Positions 1 to 7,234 of a stretch of 32,519 bases of DNA are shown piece by piece. This DNA is from an uncultured Prevotella sp. (GTDB taxonomy: Bacteria > Bacteroidota > Bacteroidia > Bacteroidales > Bacteroidaceae): the NCBI GenBank assembly GCA_900315695.1, contig ONAE01000020.1, positions 1 through 32,519 of the forward strand, in the 5' to 3' direction. Positions within the stretch are counted from its first letter, which is position 1; every line of letters starts with the position of its first letter. The notes below the pieces were generated by a model. The model searched no databases and was not told the DNA's origin. It saw only the letters and a program-made list of their open reading frames with translations. A program made the position numbers and the translations under genes.

Positions 1-472
1 GAAGTTTGACAAGAACGATCCTGGTTCTTACCGTTACGTGTTGAAACCCGAGCTCTACACCAGTCTCGACCAGAAGAAGGTGATCCGTGAGGCAGCTCTT
101 AGAAGTGGCGTGAGCCAGGGCGTGATGAAGGCCTGCTGGGATGCAGCCGGTGAGGTGATCAAGGCATGGGCTACGGAAGGTCACGCAGTGGCTCTGCCCG
201 GACTGGGCTCCATGCGATTCGGACTCCGTTCAAAGTCTGTGGAGAAGGTCGAGGACGTGAAGACCGGTCTGATCTCCAGCCGTCGTATCATCTTCACTCC
301 GAGTGTCGATCTGAAGGATGAGCTCGCCAACACTGGTATTGTCATCACCTGCTACGACCGAGACGGCAAGGAGGTGAAGCGTGTGACTTCGACTTCTGGC
401 GAGGTGGAGGATCCCGAGAGTCAGAATGACAGCAATACCGGTACCGACATTCCTCCTGTGATTAATCCTTAA
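1..472 (+). CDS. HU-like DNA-binding protein, 5'-truncated by window edge
   Basis: The frame is open from base 2 to the TAA at 470-472, giving 156 visible residues. The GTG at 38 is internal: upstream codons (KFDKNDPGSYRYV) read as a normal HU-like N-terminus, so the true start lies outside the window. The pattern of an alpha-helical first half, then 'LPGLGSMRFGL' and 'RRIIFTPSVDLKDEL', matches the Bacteroidales HU/IHF-like family in which a beta-arm binds DNA. After about residue 110 there is an acidic, Ser/Thr/Pro-rich tail (EDPESQNDSNTGTDIPP), likely disordered. Members of this family are often followed by a small 'smalltalk' gene and sometimes an N-acetylmuramoyl-alanine amidase; here the small gene is present and no amidase follows. 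The exact DNA-binding role is unknown. Confidence 0.8.
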   Translation, partial: KFDKNDPGSYRYVLKPELYTSLDQKKVIREAALRSGVSQGVMKACWDAAGEVIKAWATEGHAVALPGLGSMRFGLRSKSVEKVEDVKTGLISSRRIIFTPSVDLKDELANTGIVITCYDRDGKEVKRVTSTSGEVEDPESQNDSNTGTDIPPVINP

Positions 473-474
473 AG

Positions 475-485
475 AAAGGAGGTGA
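475..485 (+). promoter_or_regulatory. Perfect Shine-Dalgarno sequence
   Basis: AAAGGAGGTGA is complementary over 11 bases to the usual bacterial 16S 3' end, and its GGAGG core lies 6 bases before the ATG at 489. Bacteroidota genes normally lack such sites, and none of this strength was noticed at the other gene starts in the window. It decides the start of the following small gene. Confidence 0.8.
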
Positions 486-488
486 GTT

Positions 489-590
489 ATGACGAAGAAA
501 GAGACTGCTAAGTTTGTGATTCAGGTCATCGTGTCGATTGCATCAGCAATACTGACGGCCCTTGGGGCTACGTCGTGCATGAGTCATTAG
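489..590 (+). CDS. Small hydrophobic 'smalltalk'-type protein, 33 aa
   Basis: The ATG at 489 opens a 33-residue reading frame ending at the TAG at 588-590. The protein has a charged N-terminus (MTKKETAKF), one hydrophobic helix (about residues 9-28) and ends ATSCMSH. It matches my memory of the Bacteroidales small-protein family called 'smalltalk', found beside HU-like genes. The gene starts 17 bases after the HU-like stop and carries a consensus ribosome-binding site, so it is almost certainly translated. The LGATSC segment resembles a lipobox, but the Cys is at position 30 with only three residues after it, so lipoprotein processing would leave a stub. A single-span membrane peptide is the simpler reading. 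Function is unknown. Confidence 0.75.
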   Translation: MTKKETAKFVIQVIVSIASAILTALGATSCMSH

Positions 591-593
591 AAA

Positions 594-614
594 TCTCTCG
601 ACTACGCTCGAGAT
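594..614. repeat. REP-like palindrome
   Basis: TCTCGA (596-601) and TCGAGA (608-613) form a 6-bp stem around CTACGC. The surrounding text (ATCTCTCGACTACGCTCGAG, then ATGACA) resembles short dispersed palindromes common between genes in many bacterial genomes. Only one copy is in the window, so repeat status is inferred. Confidence 0.35.
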
Positions 615-626
615 GACAAAGAAAGA

Positions 627-652
627 GAAAGGCATCCAATCGGATGCCTTTC
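627..652. terminator. Rho-independent terminator, probably bidirectional
   Basis: An 11-bp perfect stem (GAAAGGCATCC at 627-637 and its complement at 642-652) closes an AATC loop and is followed by TTATTTCT on the plus strand. It sits between the converging small-protein gene and the glutaminyl cyclase gene, whose stop codon begins at 655 on the minus strand. Confidence 0.8.
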
Positions 653-1648
653 TTATTTCTCTGAGAAGAGGACTTGGATGACTGTCTGGCCGACGGCCTG
701 GAGGGTGGACTTGTCGATGTAGTCCATCGTGTCGTTGACGGTGTGCCAGGTGGGCCCGAAGCTGCTCTGCTGACAATCGGGATAATAGGGGATGATGTCG
801 ATGCAGGGGATCTTCGCCACGGTGTTCACAGGGATGTGGTCATCGGTGATGGAAACGCCCAACTGCTGGGGGAAGCGACTGCCATAGCCTACGACCTGAG
901 CCGCCTGCCACACCTTATCGACCACGCCTGCGGCATACTGCATGGACATGCCTTCCTTATAGAACTGGGCGCCCTCGCCGCCTACCATGTCGAGCAGGAT
1001 GCCAAAACGGTAGCGCTTGGCCTGCTGCCGGGGGCATTGTTCAGCCCAGTACTGGGAACCTAAAGCCCAGGAGTTGCCGACATCGGAGGCATCGCTCCAC
1101 TGAGGCATGCCCCAGTCTTCGGCATCGAAGCACACGAAATCGACACCGATCTGCAGACTGTCGTTCTGCAACAGACGGGCGATCTCCAGCATCACCGCTA
1201 CCCCACTGGCACCGTCGTTGGCTGCCATGACGGGCGTCTTCCAGTTGGCCTCATCGGGATCATTATCTGCCCAGGGGCGACTGTCCCAGTGGGCACAGAG
1301 CAACAGGCGCGCCGTCTGATCGGGCAGATAGCTGGCGATGATGTTGGTGCTCTTCAGGGGGGTGCCGTCGTAGCCTTTGAGTGTGGTCTCCTGACGGGTG
1401 ACGGTCATGCCGTACTGTTGGAACTTGGCTGCGATCCACTGGCCACAGGCATCATGAGCCGCACTGTTCATGGTGCGAGGGCCAAAGTCGCACTGCTGCT
1501 GACAGAACTGATAGGCGCTGTCGGCGATAAACATCGGACCTACGGGTTTCAAGGAGGTGTCGGTATCTGAGGTCTGCTTACGGAGACCGCAGGCCGCCAG
1601 GGAGGCGGCGATGCAGGCCATGCAGACGAATTTTTCGAAATATCTCAT
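653..1648 (-). CDS. Glutaminyl cyclase, M28-family lipoprotein
   Basis: This 331-residue protein has a lipoprotein signal peptide (LAAC, Cys20), so it should be anchored in the cell envelope. The body is an M28 zinc-peptidase fold of the type II glutaminyl-peptide cyclotransferase branch. Conserved segments include CAHWDSRPWADND (His120 region), AANDGASGV (Asp145), FDAEDWG (Glu177), GSQYWA, LLDMVGG and TWHTVND (His302). Asp145, Glu177 and His302 are the expected single-zinc ligands. Such enzymes convert N-terminal Gln of exported proteins to pyroglutamate, and the sequence closely resembles what I recall of the Porphyromonas gingivalis enzyme. It begins one base after the stop of the upstream dipeptidase fusion, so it is probably the last gene of an Lrp-led operon. 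An M28 aminopeptidase is the alternative, but the single-zinc layout and GSQYW favour cyclase. Confidence 0.85.
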   Translation of the reverse strand: MRYFEKFVCMACIAASLAACGLRKQTSDTDTSLKPVGPMFIADSAYQFCQQQCDFGPRTMNSAAHDACGQWIAAKFQQYGMTVTRQETTLKGYDGTPLKSTNIIASYLPDQTARLLLCAHWDSRPWADNDPDEANWKTPVMAANDGASGVAVMLEIARLLQNDSLQIGVDFVCFDAEDWGMPQWSDASDVGNSWALGSQYWAEQCPRQQAKRYRFGILLDMVGGEGAQFYKEGMSMQYAAGVVDKVWQAAQVVGYGSRFPQQLGVSITDDHIPVNTVAKIPCIDIIPYYPDCQQSSFGPTWHTVNDTMDYIDKSTLQAVGQTVIQVLFSEK

Positions 1649-1649
1649 A

Positions 1650-3401
1650 CTATAGTTTACTGTTTTGTACCTGTGCCATCACGCGCATAAAGTTGCCACC
1701 CCAGATCTTCTGGATATCCTGATCGCTATAGCGGCGGGCCAACAGCTGACGGGTGAAGTTGATCAGCTCGGAGGAGTCGGCAAGTCCACGCACGCCACCG
1801 TCACCGTCGAAGTCGGTACCGAGTCCCACATGGTCGATACCCATCACATCGATGGCATGATCGAGATGAGCCATCACGTCGAGGATGGTAGCCTCACCGT
1901 CTTTCTTCAGGAAGCCGTGATAGATGGTGGTCTGAGCCACACCGCCCTTGGCTGCCAAGGCGCGCATCTGATCGTCGGTGAGGTTACGGGGATGATCGCA
2001 GAGAGCCCGGCTGCTGCTGTGGCTGCACACGATGGGCTGAGCGCTGATGTCGAGGGCATCGTAGAAGCTCTTCTCGCCGCCATGACTGAGATCGACGAGG
2101 ATGCCCAGACGGTTCATCTCGCGGATGACCTGCTCGCCAAAGGCACTCACGCCGTTGTGGGTGTTGTTGCCACGGGCTGAGTCGCAGATATCGTTGTCGC
2201 CATTATGGCAGAGGGTGATATACACCACCCCGCGATCGGCGAAATACAGCAGGTTTTTCAGATTACCCTCAAGGGCGAGTCCGTTCTCTATACCCAACAT
2301 GATACTCTTCAGCCCCTTGTGCTTGTTTATCCAGAGGTCGGCTGGGCAACGGGCAATGGCAATATAGTCTTTATTCGCACTGACAATCTCCTCGATCTTA
2401 TCGAAGATCAGGTCGGCATAGGCCTTAGGGCCTGGCACCTCGAAGCTCACGTTGTCTGAGAACGTCTCTCCTGCCTTAGGCTGTGGGAGATAGGCCACCA
2501 TGATAGTTGCATCCTGACGACCCTCAGTCATCTTCTGCAGATCGACAAGGATCTTGGGATCGCGCTGGTCGAAGTGGATGCCCTGGGGGAAGAACATCGG
2601 GGTGTCGCAATGGGTATCGAGCGTCAGGATACGATCGTGCGTCAGATGGGCCTGGCGATAGGCAGCAGCCTCAGTTACCAGCCACTGGAACAGGGGAAGT
2701 CCCGTCTCCAGGCACTCGGGATGCCACTGCACACCCAGCACCGGCTTAAACTCGGTGCTCTCGATCGCCTCGATGATGCCATCAGCGGCCTTGGCCACCA
2801 CGCGGAACTTATCACCAGGCGACTTCACGGCCTGATGGTGGAACGAGTTGACAAAAAGCGGCTGCTGGTAGATCTTAGCAAGTGTGCTATCCTGCTCGAT
2901 GACGACAGCGTGGGTGGGCTCAGAGCGGTCGGCATTCTGAGAATGCTTCACGGTGGCCTTGTCGCTGATGTCCTGATCGACCGCTCCGCCAAGGGCGATG
3001 GCAAGGGTCTGGATGCCCCGGCAGATGCCCAGCATCGGGATCTGACGGTTGTAGGCCAGACGGGTGATCAACAGCTCAGGCAGATCGCGCTCTTTGTTGA
3101 TGCCACCTAATTTCGTGGAAGGCTCCTCACCGGTCCATAAGGGGTTGAAGTCGCCCCCGCCACTGAGGATCAGGCCATCGATACGCGACAGGGTGTTCAC
3201 GATGACATCCGTATCAGCCACAGGGGGGATGATGACGGGAACACCACCGGCAGCCACCACGGATTTGTAGTAGCCCTGAGAGAGTTTGCAAGTCAGGTCG
3301 TCGTAGTTGCCTGTGATACCGATGACGGGCTGACGGCGCGCCTCCGGGTATCGGGTATAGACAGCAGCCAGGTGCTGTTGCAGGTCGAAAGGCTGGTTCA
3401 T
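1650..3401 (-). CDS. Fused C26-type gamma-glutamyl hydrolase / M19 membrane-dipeptidase-like protein
   Basis: Two enzymes are joined in 583 residues. Residues about 24-245 are a class I glutamine-amidotransferase fold of the C26/PuuD type, with nucleophile Cys127 in MLGICRGIQ and the His227/Glu229 pair in VQWHPE. Residues about 255-575 are an M19 (renal dipeptidase) barrel, with metal ligands His264 and Asp266 (LDTHCDTP), Glu372 (GIENG), His440 (DLSHGG) and His461 (CSHSSS), plus Asp530 in GLGTDFDG. Both catalytic sets look intact. No signal peptide is seen, so it should be cytoplasmic. By family knowledge the N-domain cleaves gamma-glutamyl amides and the C-domain cleaves dipeptides; acting in sequence on gamma-glutamyl peptides is inference. 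Its start overlaps the Lrp-type regulator stop by 4 bases. Confidence 0.85.
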   Translation of the reverse strand: MNQPFDLQQHLAAVYTRYPEARRQPVIGITGNYDDLTCKLSQGYYKSVVAAGGVPVIIPPVADTDVIVNTLSRIDGLILSGGGDFNPLWTGEEPSTKLGGINKERDLPELLITRLAYNRQIPMLGICRGIQTLAIALGGAVDQDISDKATVKHSQNADRSEPTHAVVIEQDSTLAKIYQQPLFVNSFHHQAVKSPGDKFRVVAKAADGIIEAIESTEFKPVLGVQWHPECLETGLPLFQWLVTEAAAYRQAHLTHDRILTLDTHCDTPMFFPQGIHFDQRDPKILVDLQKMTEGRQDATIMVAYLPQPKAGETFSDNVSFEVPGPKAYADLIFDKIEEIVSANKDYIAIARCPADLWINKHKGLKSIMLGIENGLALEGNLKNLLYFADRGVVYITLCHNGDNDICDSARGNNTHNGVSAFGEQVIREMNRLGILVDLSHGGEKSFYDALDISAQPIVCSHSSSRALCDHPRNLTDDQMRALAAKGGVAQTTIYHGFLKKDGEATILDVMAHLDHAIDVMGIDHVGLGTDFDGDGGVRGLADSSELINFTRQLLARRYSDQDIQKIWGGNFMRVMAQVQNSKL

Positions 3402-3874
3402 TTCTTCTGGTCTTCTTCAAGGGTGATCGGGATCTCACGCTTCAGACTCTGCTCCAGTGAGATCAATGTCTCTGTGGCTGTGACGCCGGGGATGCCCTGC
3501 AGCTTACCATTCAGCAGGTCCATCAGTTGCTCGTTGTCGCGGGCATAGAGTTTCACCAGCATCGTGTAAGGGCCCGTGGTGAAATGACACTCCACCACCT
3601 CGGGGATATGCTTCAGGCGCTCCACCACATCCTTATACATCGAGCCCTTCTCAAGGGTTATGCCCACATAGGTACAGGTGGAATAGCCCAGGCTCTTGGG
3701 GTTGACATCGAAACCGCTGCCTGTGATGACATCGGCATCAATCAGATGTTGTACACGCTGGTGGATGGCTGCACGCGACACATTACACTCGGCTGCGACA
3801 TCCTTGAAAGGGATACGGGCATTCTTAGACAGAATGCTCAAAATCTTCTTATCCAAAAGATCAATTTTTTCCAT
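3398..3874 (-). CDS. Lrp/AsnC-family transcriptional regulator
   Basis: The 158-residue protein has an N-terminal winged helix-turn-helix (about residues 5-55: LDKKILSILSKNARIPFKDV, then CNVSRAAIHQRVQHL) and a C-terminal RAM/ligand-binding ferredoxin-like domain (about 65-145). The linker holds IPEVVECHFTTGPYTMLVKL, the usual effector-pocket region. Family members are feast/famine regulators that sense amino acids and often control their own operon. It is the first gene of the operon with the dipeptidase fusion and glutaminyl cyclase, overlapping the former by 4 bases, so the operon may respond to an amino acid or small peptide. The effector cannot be read from the sequence. Confidence 0.9.
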   Translation of the reverse strand: MEKIDLLDKKILSILSKNARIPFKDVAAECNVSRAAIHQRVQHLIDADVITGSGFDVNPKSLGYSTCTYVGITLEKGSMYKDVVERLKHIPEVVECHFTTGPYTMLVKLYARDNEQLMDLLNGKLQGIPGVTATETLISLEQSLKREIPITLEEDQKK

Positions 3875-3902
3875 TGCTCGTTATTTTGGTTACATTTTGA
3901 AA

Positions 3903-3911
3903 GCAAAAGTA
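3903..3911 (-). promoter_or_regulatory. -7 promoter element for the lrp-type operon
   Basis: TACTTTTGC on the minus strand matches the Bacteroidota -7 consensus TAnnTTTG. A TTGC (3934 to 3931) lies 19 bases upstream, as expected for the -33 element. The start codon is about 29 bases downstream. Confidence 0.65.
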
Positions 3912-3958
3912 ACGAATTTAATCGAACAATGCAACTTTTTTGAGAAAAAAAATCAAAA

Positions 3959-3984
3959 AAGTGTGTCACTTTTGTGACACACTT
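3959..3984 (-). terminator. Rho-independent terminator of the FKBP operon
   Basis: An 11-bp perfect stem (AAGTGTGTCAC at 3959-3969 with its complement at 3974-3984) closes a TTTT loop. On the minus strand it is followed by TTTTTTGATTTTTTTTTC. It begins 3 bases after the stop of the last FKBP gene. Confidence 0.9.
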
Positions 3985-3986
3985 AC

Positions 3987-4886
3987 TTAATTCTTGACAA
4001 TACCCACCAATTCGACATCGAAAATCAGTGCACTGTAAGGTTGGATCTCACCGGCACTGCGTCCGCCATAAGCGAGATAATAGGGGATATACAACTGCCA
4101 CTTCGAACCGACGGGCATCATGGTGAGTGCCTCTGTCCAGCCCTTGATGACCTGAGTGGGTGTGAACTCTGCCGGCTTATCACCATGCTTGGATGAAGCG
4201 TCGAACACCGTACCGTCGATCAGACGGCCCTCGTAGTTCACCTGTACCTTCTGGTTCTCCAGGGGCACCTCGCCGTCACCCTTCACCAGCACCTTATACT
4301 GAAGACCGCTGGGGAGCACGATCACACTGTCTTTCTTGGCATTCTCCTTCAGGAACTGCTCACCTGCATCACGGTTAGGACCATAGAGCTTATTCTCCTT
4401 GGCAATCTTGTCGGCTGCACGCTTTTTGGTGAAAAGCTTCTCAGCAGCCTCATAAGAAAACACCGTAGAGTCGCCCTCCAGGGCATCGGTGAAACCTCTA
4501 TAGAGCAGTTTGGCTACGATAGAGTCGGGAGAATCCTTAAACTCCTCAATAATACCGGGCAGCATACGCTCGTTGACCTGACGGGCGATGTCGAGACCAA
4601 CCATATAAGCCTTCTGCTTCGGATCGCCAGACGTATGAAGGCCCTCACGCAGACCACGGACGAAATCAGCCATCATCGTGGTATCCACCTTCTGCTGAAG
4701 CAGATAAGTGATCAGACCATTGGTGAGTGACACACCTGCCGCATAACTCAATGAGTCGGAACTGTTGTTCAACACAACAGGCTGAGCAGGGAACACCACC
4801 TCCTTATTCTTTTTCTTGATCGCCTCTACGGGTGAAAAAGAAGCACTCACCACGAGGGCGAGTGCTAATAATATCGTCTTCTTCAT
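3987..4886 (-). CDS. FKBP-type peptidyl-prolyl isomerase, predicted periplasmic
   Basis: A 299-residue protein with a cleavable signal peptide (MKKTILLALALVVSASFSPVEA) and no lipobox, so it should be periplasmic. Residues about 44-180 form the helical FKBP_N dimerisation/chaperone region (SLSYAAGVSLTNGL, then LYGPNRDAGEQFLKENA). Residues about 190-296 form the FKBP catalytic domain (VQVNYEGRLIDGTVFDASS, QVIKGWTEALTMMPVGSKW, IPYYLAYGG, ALIFDVELV), with the usual aromatic active-site positions largely kept. This is the FkpA/Mip architecture that speeds proline isomerisation in folding envelope proteins. It is third in a three-FKBP operon, and its ATG shares one base with the upstream stop (TAATG), suggesting coupled translation. 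Confidence 0.88.
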   Translation of the reverse strand: MKKTILLALALVVSASFSPVEAIKKKNKEVVFPAQPVVLNNSSDSLSYAAGVSLTNGLITYLLQQKVDTTMMADFVRGLREGLHTSGDPKQKAYMVGLDIARQVNERMLPGIIEEFKDSPDSIVAKLLYRGFTDALEGDSTVFSYEAAEKLFTKKRAADKIAKENKLYGPNRDAGEQFLKENAKKDSVIVLPSGLQYKVLVKGDGEVPLENQKVQVNYEGRLIDGTVFDASSKHGDKPAEFTPTQVIKGWTEALTMMPVGSKWQLYIPYYLAYGGRSAGEIQPYSALIFDVELVGIVKN

Positions 4887-5764
4887 TATCTCTTAGTGTT
4901 TGCCTCTAACAGTTCAATCTTGAAGATCAGTACAGAGAAAGGCTTGATATCACCCTGCTCACGCTCACCGTAAGCCATGTCCTGAGGAATGTAAACCTCC
5001 CAGATAGAACCTGCAGGCATGTGGCAGAGAGCCTCAGTCCAACCCTTAATCACCTGATTAGCACGGAACACAGCCGGCTCGTTGCGCTTGTAAGAGCTGT
5101 CGAACACCGTACCGTCGATCAGACGACCCTCGTAGTTCACCTTGACAAGTGAAGTGTCGGCAGGTATAGCACCTGTACCCACGGTGAGCACCTTATACTG
5201 GATGCCGTTGGAAAGTGTCTTTACACCCTCTTTCGTGGCATTCTCCTTCAGGAACTTCTCACCAGCCTCCTTATTAGGACCGTAGGTCTTCAGCATCTCG
5301 CGAGCCTTGATCTCCTGCATCTTCTGCTGAGCCACCTGCTGAGCCTCCTCAACAGTCATCAGGCCCTTCTTGCCAGTAGTGCCGCTGATGAAAGCAGACA
5401 TGAAATTCTTCAGAGAGATGGTCTTGGTAGAATCGTCGCCAAACACCTCGCGGTTGATACCCTTGACCATACGGGTAGAAATCTGCTGACCAATCTGAAT
5501 ACCAGCATAGTAAGCTGCTTTCTTGGCATTGTCGCCAGCGTTTACACCCTCGTTCAGACCCTTGATGAACTCACCCATGTAAGCGGTATCAACACCCAGG
5601 CTGCTAACGAGATACTCCCTCAGACCCTGAGTCTGAGCCATACCAATGGCATAACTCATCGTGTCAACATCAGTCTTCAGGTTGGCTTTTGGAGCCGAGT
5701 TGCCACATGCAGTAAAGCCTGCAGCAACGATAGCCATAACGGCTACAAACATTAATTTCTTCAT
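4886..5764 (-). CDS. FKBP-type peptidyl-prolyl isomerase, predicted lipoprotein
   Basis: A 292-residue FkpA/Mip-like protein whose signal peptide ends GFTAC, giving lipidated Cys20. It has an FKBP_N helical region (about residues 33-170, starting VDTMSYAIGMAQTQGL) and a C-terminal FKBP domain (about 180-288: VNYEGRLIDGTVFDSSYKR, QVIKGWTEALCHMPAGSIW, IPQDMAYGE, LIFKIELLEA). It should assist folding of exported proteins while tethered to a membrane. It shares the LKENA/K-linker and FKBP motifs with its downstream neighbour, which points to tandem duplication. It is the middle gene of the operon, 13 bases from the upstream FKBP gene. Confidence 0.88.
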   Translation of the reverse strand: MKKLMFVAVMAIVAAGFTACGNSAPKANLKTDVDTMSYAIGMAQTQGLREYLVSSLGVDTAYMGEFIKGLNEGVNAGDNAKKAAYYAGIQIGQQISTRMVKGINREVFGDDSTKTISLKNFMSAFISGTTGKKGLMTVEEAQQVAQQKMQEIKAREMLKTYGPNKEAGEKFLKENATKEGVKTLSNGIQYKVLTVGTGAIPADTSLVKVNYEGRLIDGTVFDSSYKRNEPAVFRANQVIKGWTEALCHMPAGSIWEVYIPQDMAYGEREQGDIKPFSVLIFKIELLEANTKR

Positions 5765-5777
5765 TTCCTATTATTAC

Positions 5778-6383
5778 TTATACTACTTGAATCAGCTCTA
5801 CATCGAAGATCAGTGCTGCAAACGGAGGAATCTGTGCACCAGCACCACCTGCACCGTAACCCAGACGGTAAGGGATAAAGAAACGGTACTTAGCACCTTC
5901 CTGCATCAGCTGCAGACCTTCTGTCCATCCGGCAATCACCTGCTGCAGGGGGAAGGTTGCGGGCTCACCACGCTGGTAGCTGCTGTCGAAGACGGTACCG
6001 TCGATCAGCGTTCCCTCGTAGTGACACATCACGGTGTCCTTGGCAGAAGGCTTCTTACCGTTACCCTCTTTCAGCACCTGATACTGCAGACCACTGGGCA
6101 GTGTCACCACACCATCCTTCTTGGCATTCTCTGCCAGATATTTTTCACCGGCCTCCTTGTGCACCTTGCCCTGCTCGGCGCGCTCAGCCTGAAGCTTCTC
6201 ATTCTGCTTGGCAAAATACTCCTGAACAATCGTCTGGGCCTCTTTGTGACTCACTTTCAGTTCCTGTCCACTCAGCACATCCTTGATAGCCTGTGCAAAG
6301 TCATCGGCACTGATATTCTCAGCACCCATCTGGGCAAGCTGCTGTCCGATTCCCAAGCCCAAAGCATAGCTTAATTTATCCAT
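5778..6383 (-). CDS. FKBP-type peptidyl-prolyl isomerase, predicted cytoplasmic
   Basis: A 201-residue protein that starts directly with the FKBP_N region (MDKLSYALGLGIGQQLAQM) and lacks any signal peptide. It resembles FklB-type isomerases in length and order: helical N-domain (about residues 1-90) then FKBP domain (about 100-200: CHYEGTLIDGTVFDSSYQRG, QVIAGWTEGLQLMQEGAKY, IPYRLGYGAGGAGAQIPPFA, LIFDVELIQVV). The active-site loop is complete. It is first in the three-gene operon and follows a Bacteroidota promoter. In this annotation the operon supplies related isomerases to cytoplasm, membrane surface and periplasm. Confidence 0.88.
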   Translation of the reverse strand: MDKLSYALGLGIGQQLAQMGAENISADDFAQAIKDVLSGQELKVSHKEAQTIVQEYFAKQNEKLQAERAEQGKVHKEAGEKYLAENAKKDGVVTLPSGLQYQVLKEGNGKKPSAKDTVMCHYEGTLIDGTVFDSSYQRGEPATFPLQQVIAGWTEGLQLMQEGAKYRFFIPYRLGYGAGGAGAQIPPFAALIFDVELIQVV

Positions 6384-6424
6384 TCTTTCTTTATATTAAT
6401 AATGTGTAACTTCTAAAATCGGGC

Positions 6425-6433
6425 GCAAAGTTA
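6425..6433 (-). promoter_or_regulatory. -7 promoter element for the FKBP operon
   Basis: TAACTTTGC on the minus strand matches TAnnTTTG, about 42 bases before the first FKBP start codon. No convincing -33 TTTG was found. It diverges from the sirtuin promoter. Confidence 0.65.
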
Positions 6434-6507
6434 CAATATTTTTTAGACATAAGAACATAAGTACATACTTTTTTTCGTTTCTTTTGTTGTTTTGACAAAA
6501 AAAGCAC

Positions 6508-6516
6508 TATCTTTGC
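6508..6516 (+). promoter_or_regulatory. -7 promoter element for the sirtuin gene
   Basis: TATCTTTGC matches TAnnTTTG. A TTTTGTTG (6482-6489) ends 18 bases upstream and fits the -33 element. The start codon is about 21 bases downstream. Confidence 0.75.
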
Positions 6517-6537
6517 AGAAGATTTAATGACTTTAAG

Positions 6538-7233
6538 ATGATGAAAAAGATCGTTGTATTAACAGGTGCAGGCATGTCGGTGGAGAGTGGACTGAAGACG
6601 TTCCGCGATGCCGACGGATTATGGGAGAATTATCCTGTGTCGAAAGTTGCCACCCACGAAGGATGGGAGGCAGACCCGACACTAGTGACTAATTTTTATA
6701 ATATGCTCCGCAAGAAATGCTGGGGGGTGAAGCCCAATGAGGGTCACAAACTCGTGGCAAAACTCGAGGAGAAGTACAACGTGACAGTTGTCACACAGAA
6801 CGTGGACAACCTCCATGAGATGGCTGGCTCGTCGAAAGTGATTCATCTGCATGGTGAACTGATGAAGGTCTGTTCCAGCCGTAATGTGGATGACCCACGC
6901 TATCAGATTCAGCTCACACCGGAGAACTGCGAGGTGGAACCTGGTACGAAGGCAGGCGACGGTTCTCTGCTCCGTCCGTTTATTGTGTTCTTCGGTGAGG
7001 CTGTACCCAACATCACAGTAGCAGCCGAAGAAGTACAGGAGGCCGATATCCTGGTTATCATCGGTACTTCACTGGTGGTTTATCCTGCTGCAGGGCTGAT
7101 GCACTATGCACGTCCTGATGTGCCCATCTACCTGATTGATCCCAATCCCATCAATGTCGGCAGTCGCGTGACCCAAATCCAAAAGGGCGCCTCCGAAGGT
7201 ATGAAGGAGCTCTCAGAGATTCTGATGAAATAA
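6538..7233 (+). CDS. Sirtuin-family NAD-dependent protein deacylase
   Basis: The 231-residue protein carries the sirtuin core: GAGMSVESGLKTFRDADGLW (NAD-binding Rossmann loop, residues 10-29), TQNVDNLHE (86-94), catalytic His105 in HLHGEL, FFGEAVP (151-157), and GTSLVVYPA. It should remove acyl groups from lysines using NAD. The small domain that normally holds a CxxC...CxxC zinc ribbon has only Cys112 and Cys131, so a structural zinc site of the usual kind is absent. The gene may start at 6538 or at the adjacent ATG at 6541; the products differ by one Met. It is monocistronic, between two promoters and a terminator. CobB-type deacetylase or desuccinylase activity cannot be told apart here. 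Confidence 0.88.
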   Translation: MMKKIVVLTGAGMSVESGLKTFRDADGLWENYPVSKVATHEGWEADPTLVTNFYNMLRKKCWGVKPNEGHKLVAKLEEKYNVTVVTQNVDNLHEMAGSSKVIHLHGELMKVCSSRNVDDPRYQIQLTPENCEVEPGTKAGDGSLLRPFIVFFGEAVPNITVAAEEVQEADILVIIGTSLVVYPAAGLMHYARPDVPIYLIDPNPINVGSRVTQIQKGASEGMKELSEILMK

Positions 7234-7234
7234 C

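Noticed and set aside
38-40. GTG as the start of the HU-like gene
   Set aside because: The frame is open upstream to the window edge with family-like residues, so the gene is cut by the window and does not start here.
489-590. Smalltalk-type protein as a lipoprotein
   Set aside because: A lipobox-like ATSC is at residues 28-30 of 33, which would leave only four residues after processing.
5661-6374. 237-codon plus-strand frame opposite the cytoplasmic FKBP gene
   Set aside because: It is fully antisense to a clear FKBP gene and its start lies in the neighbouring FKBP gene.
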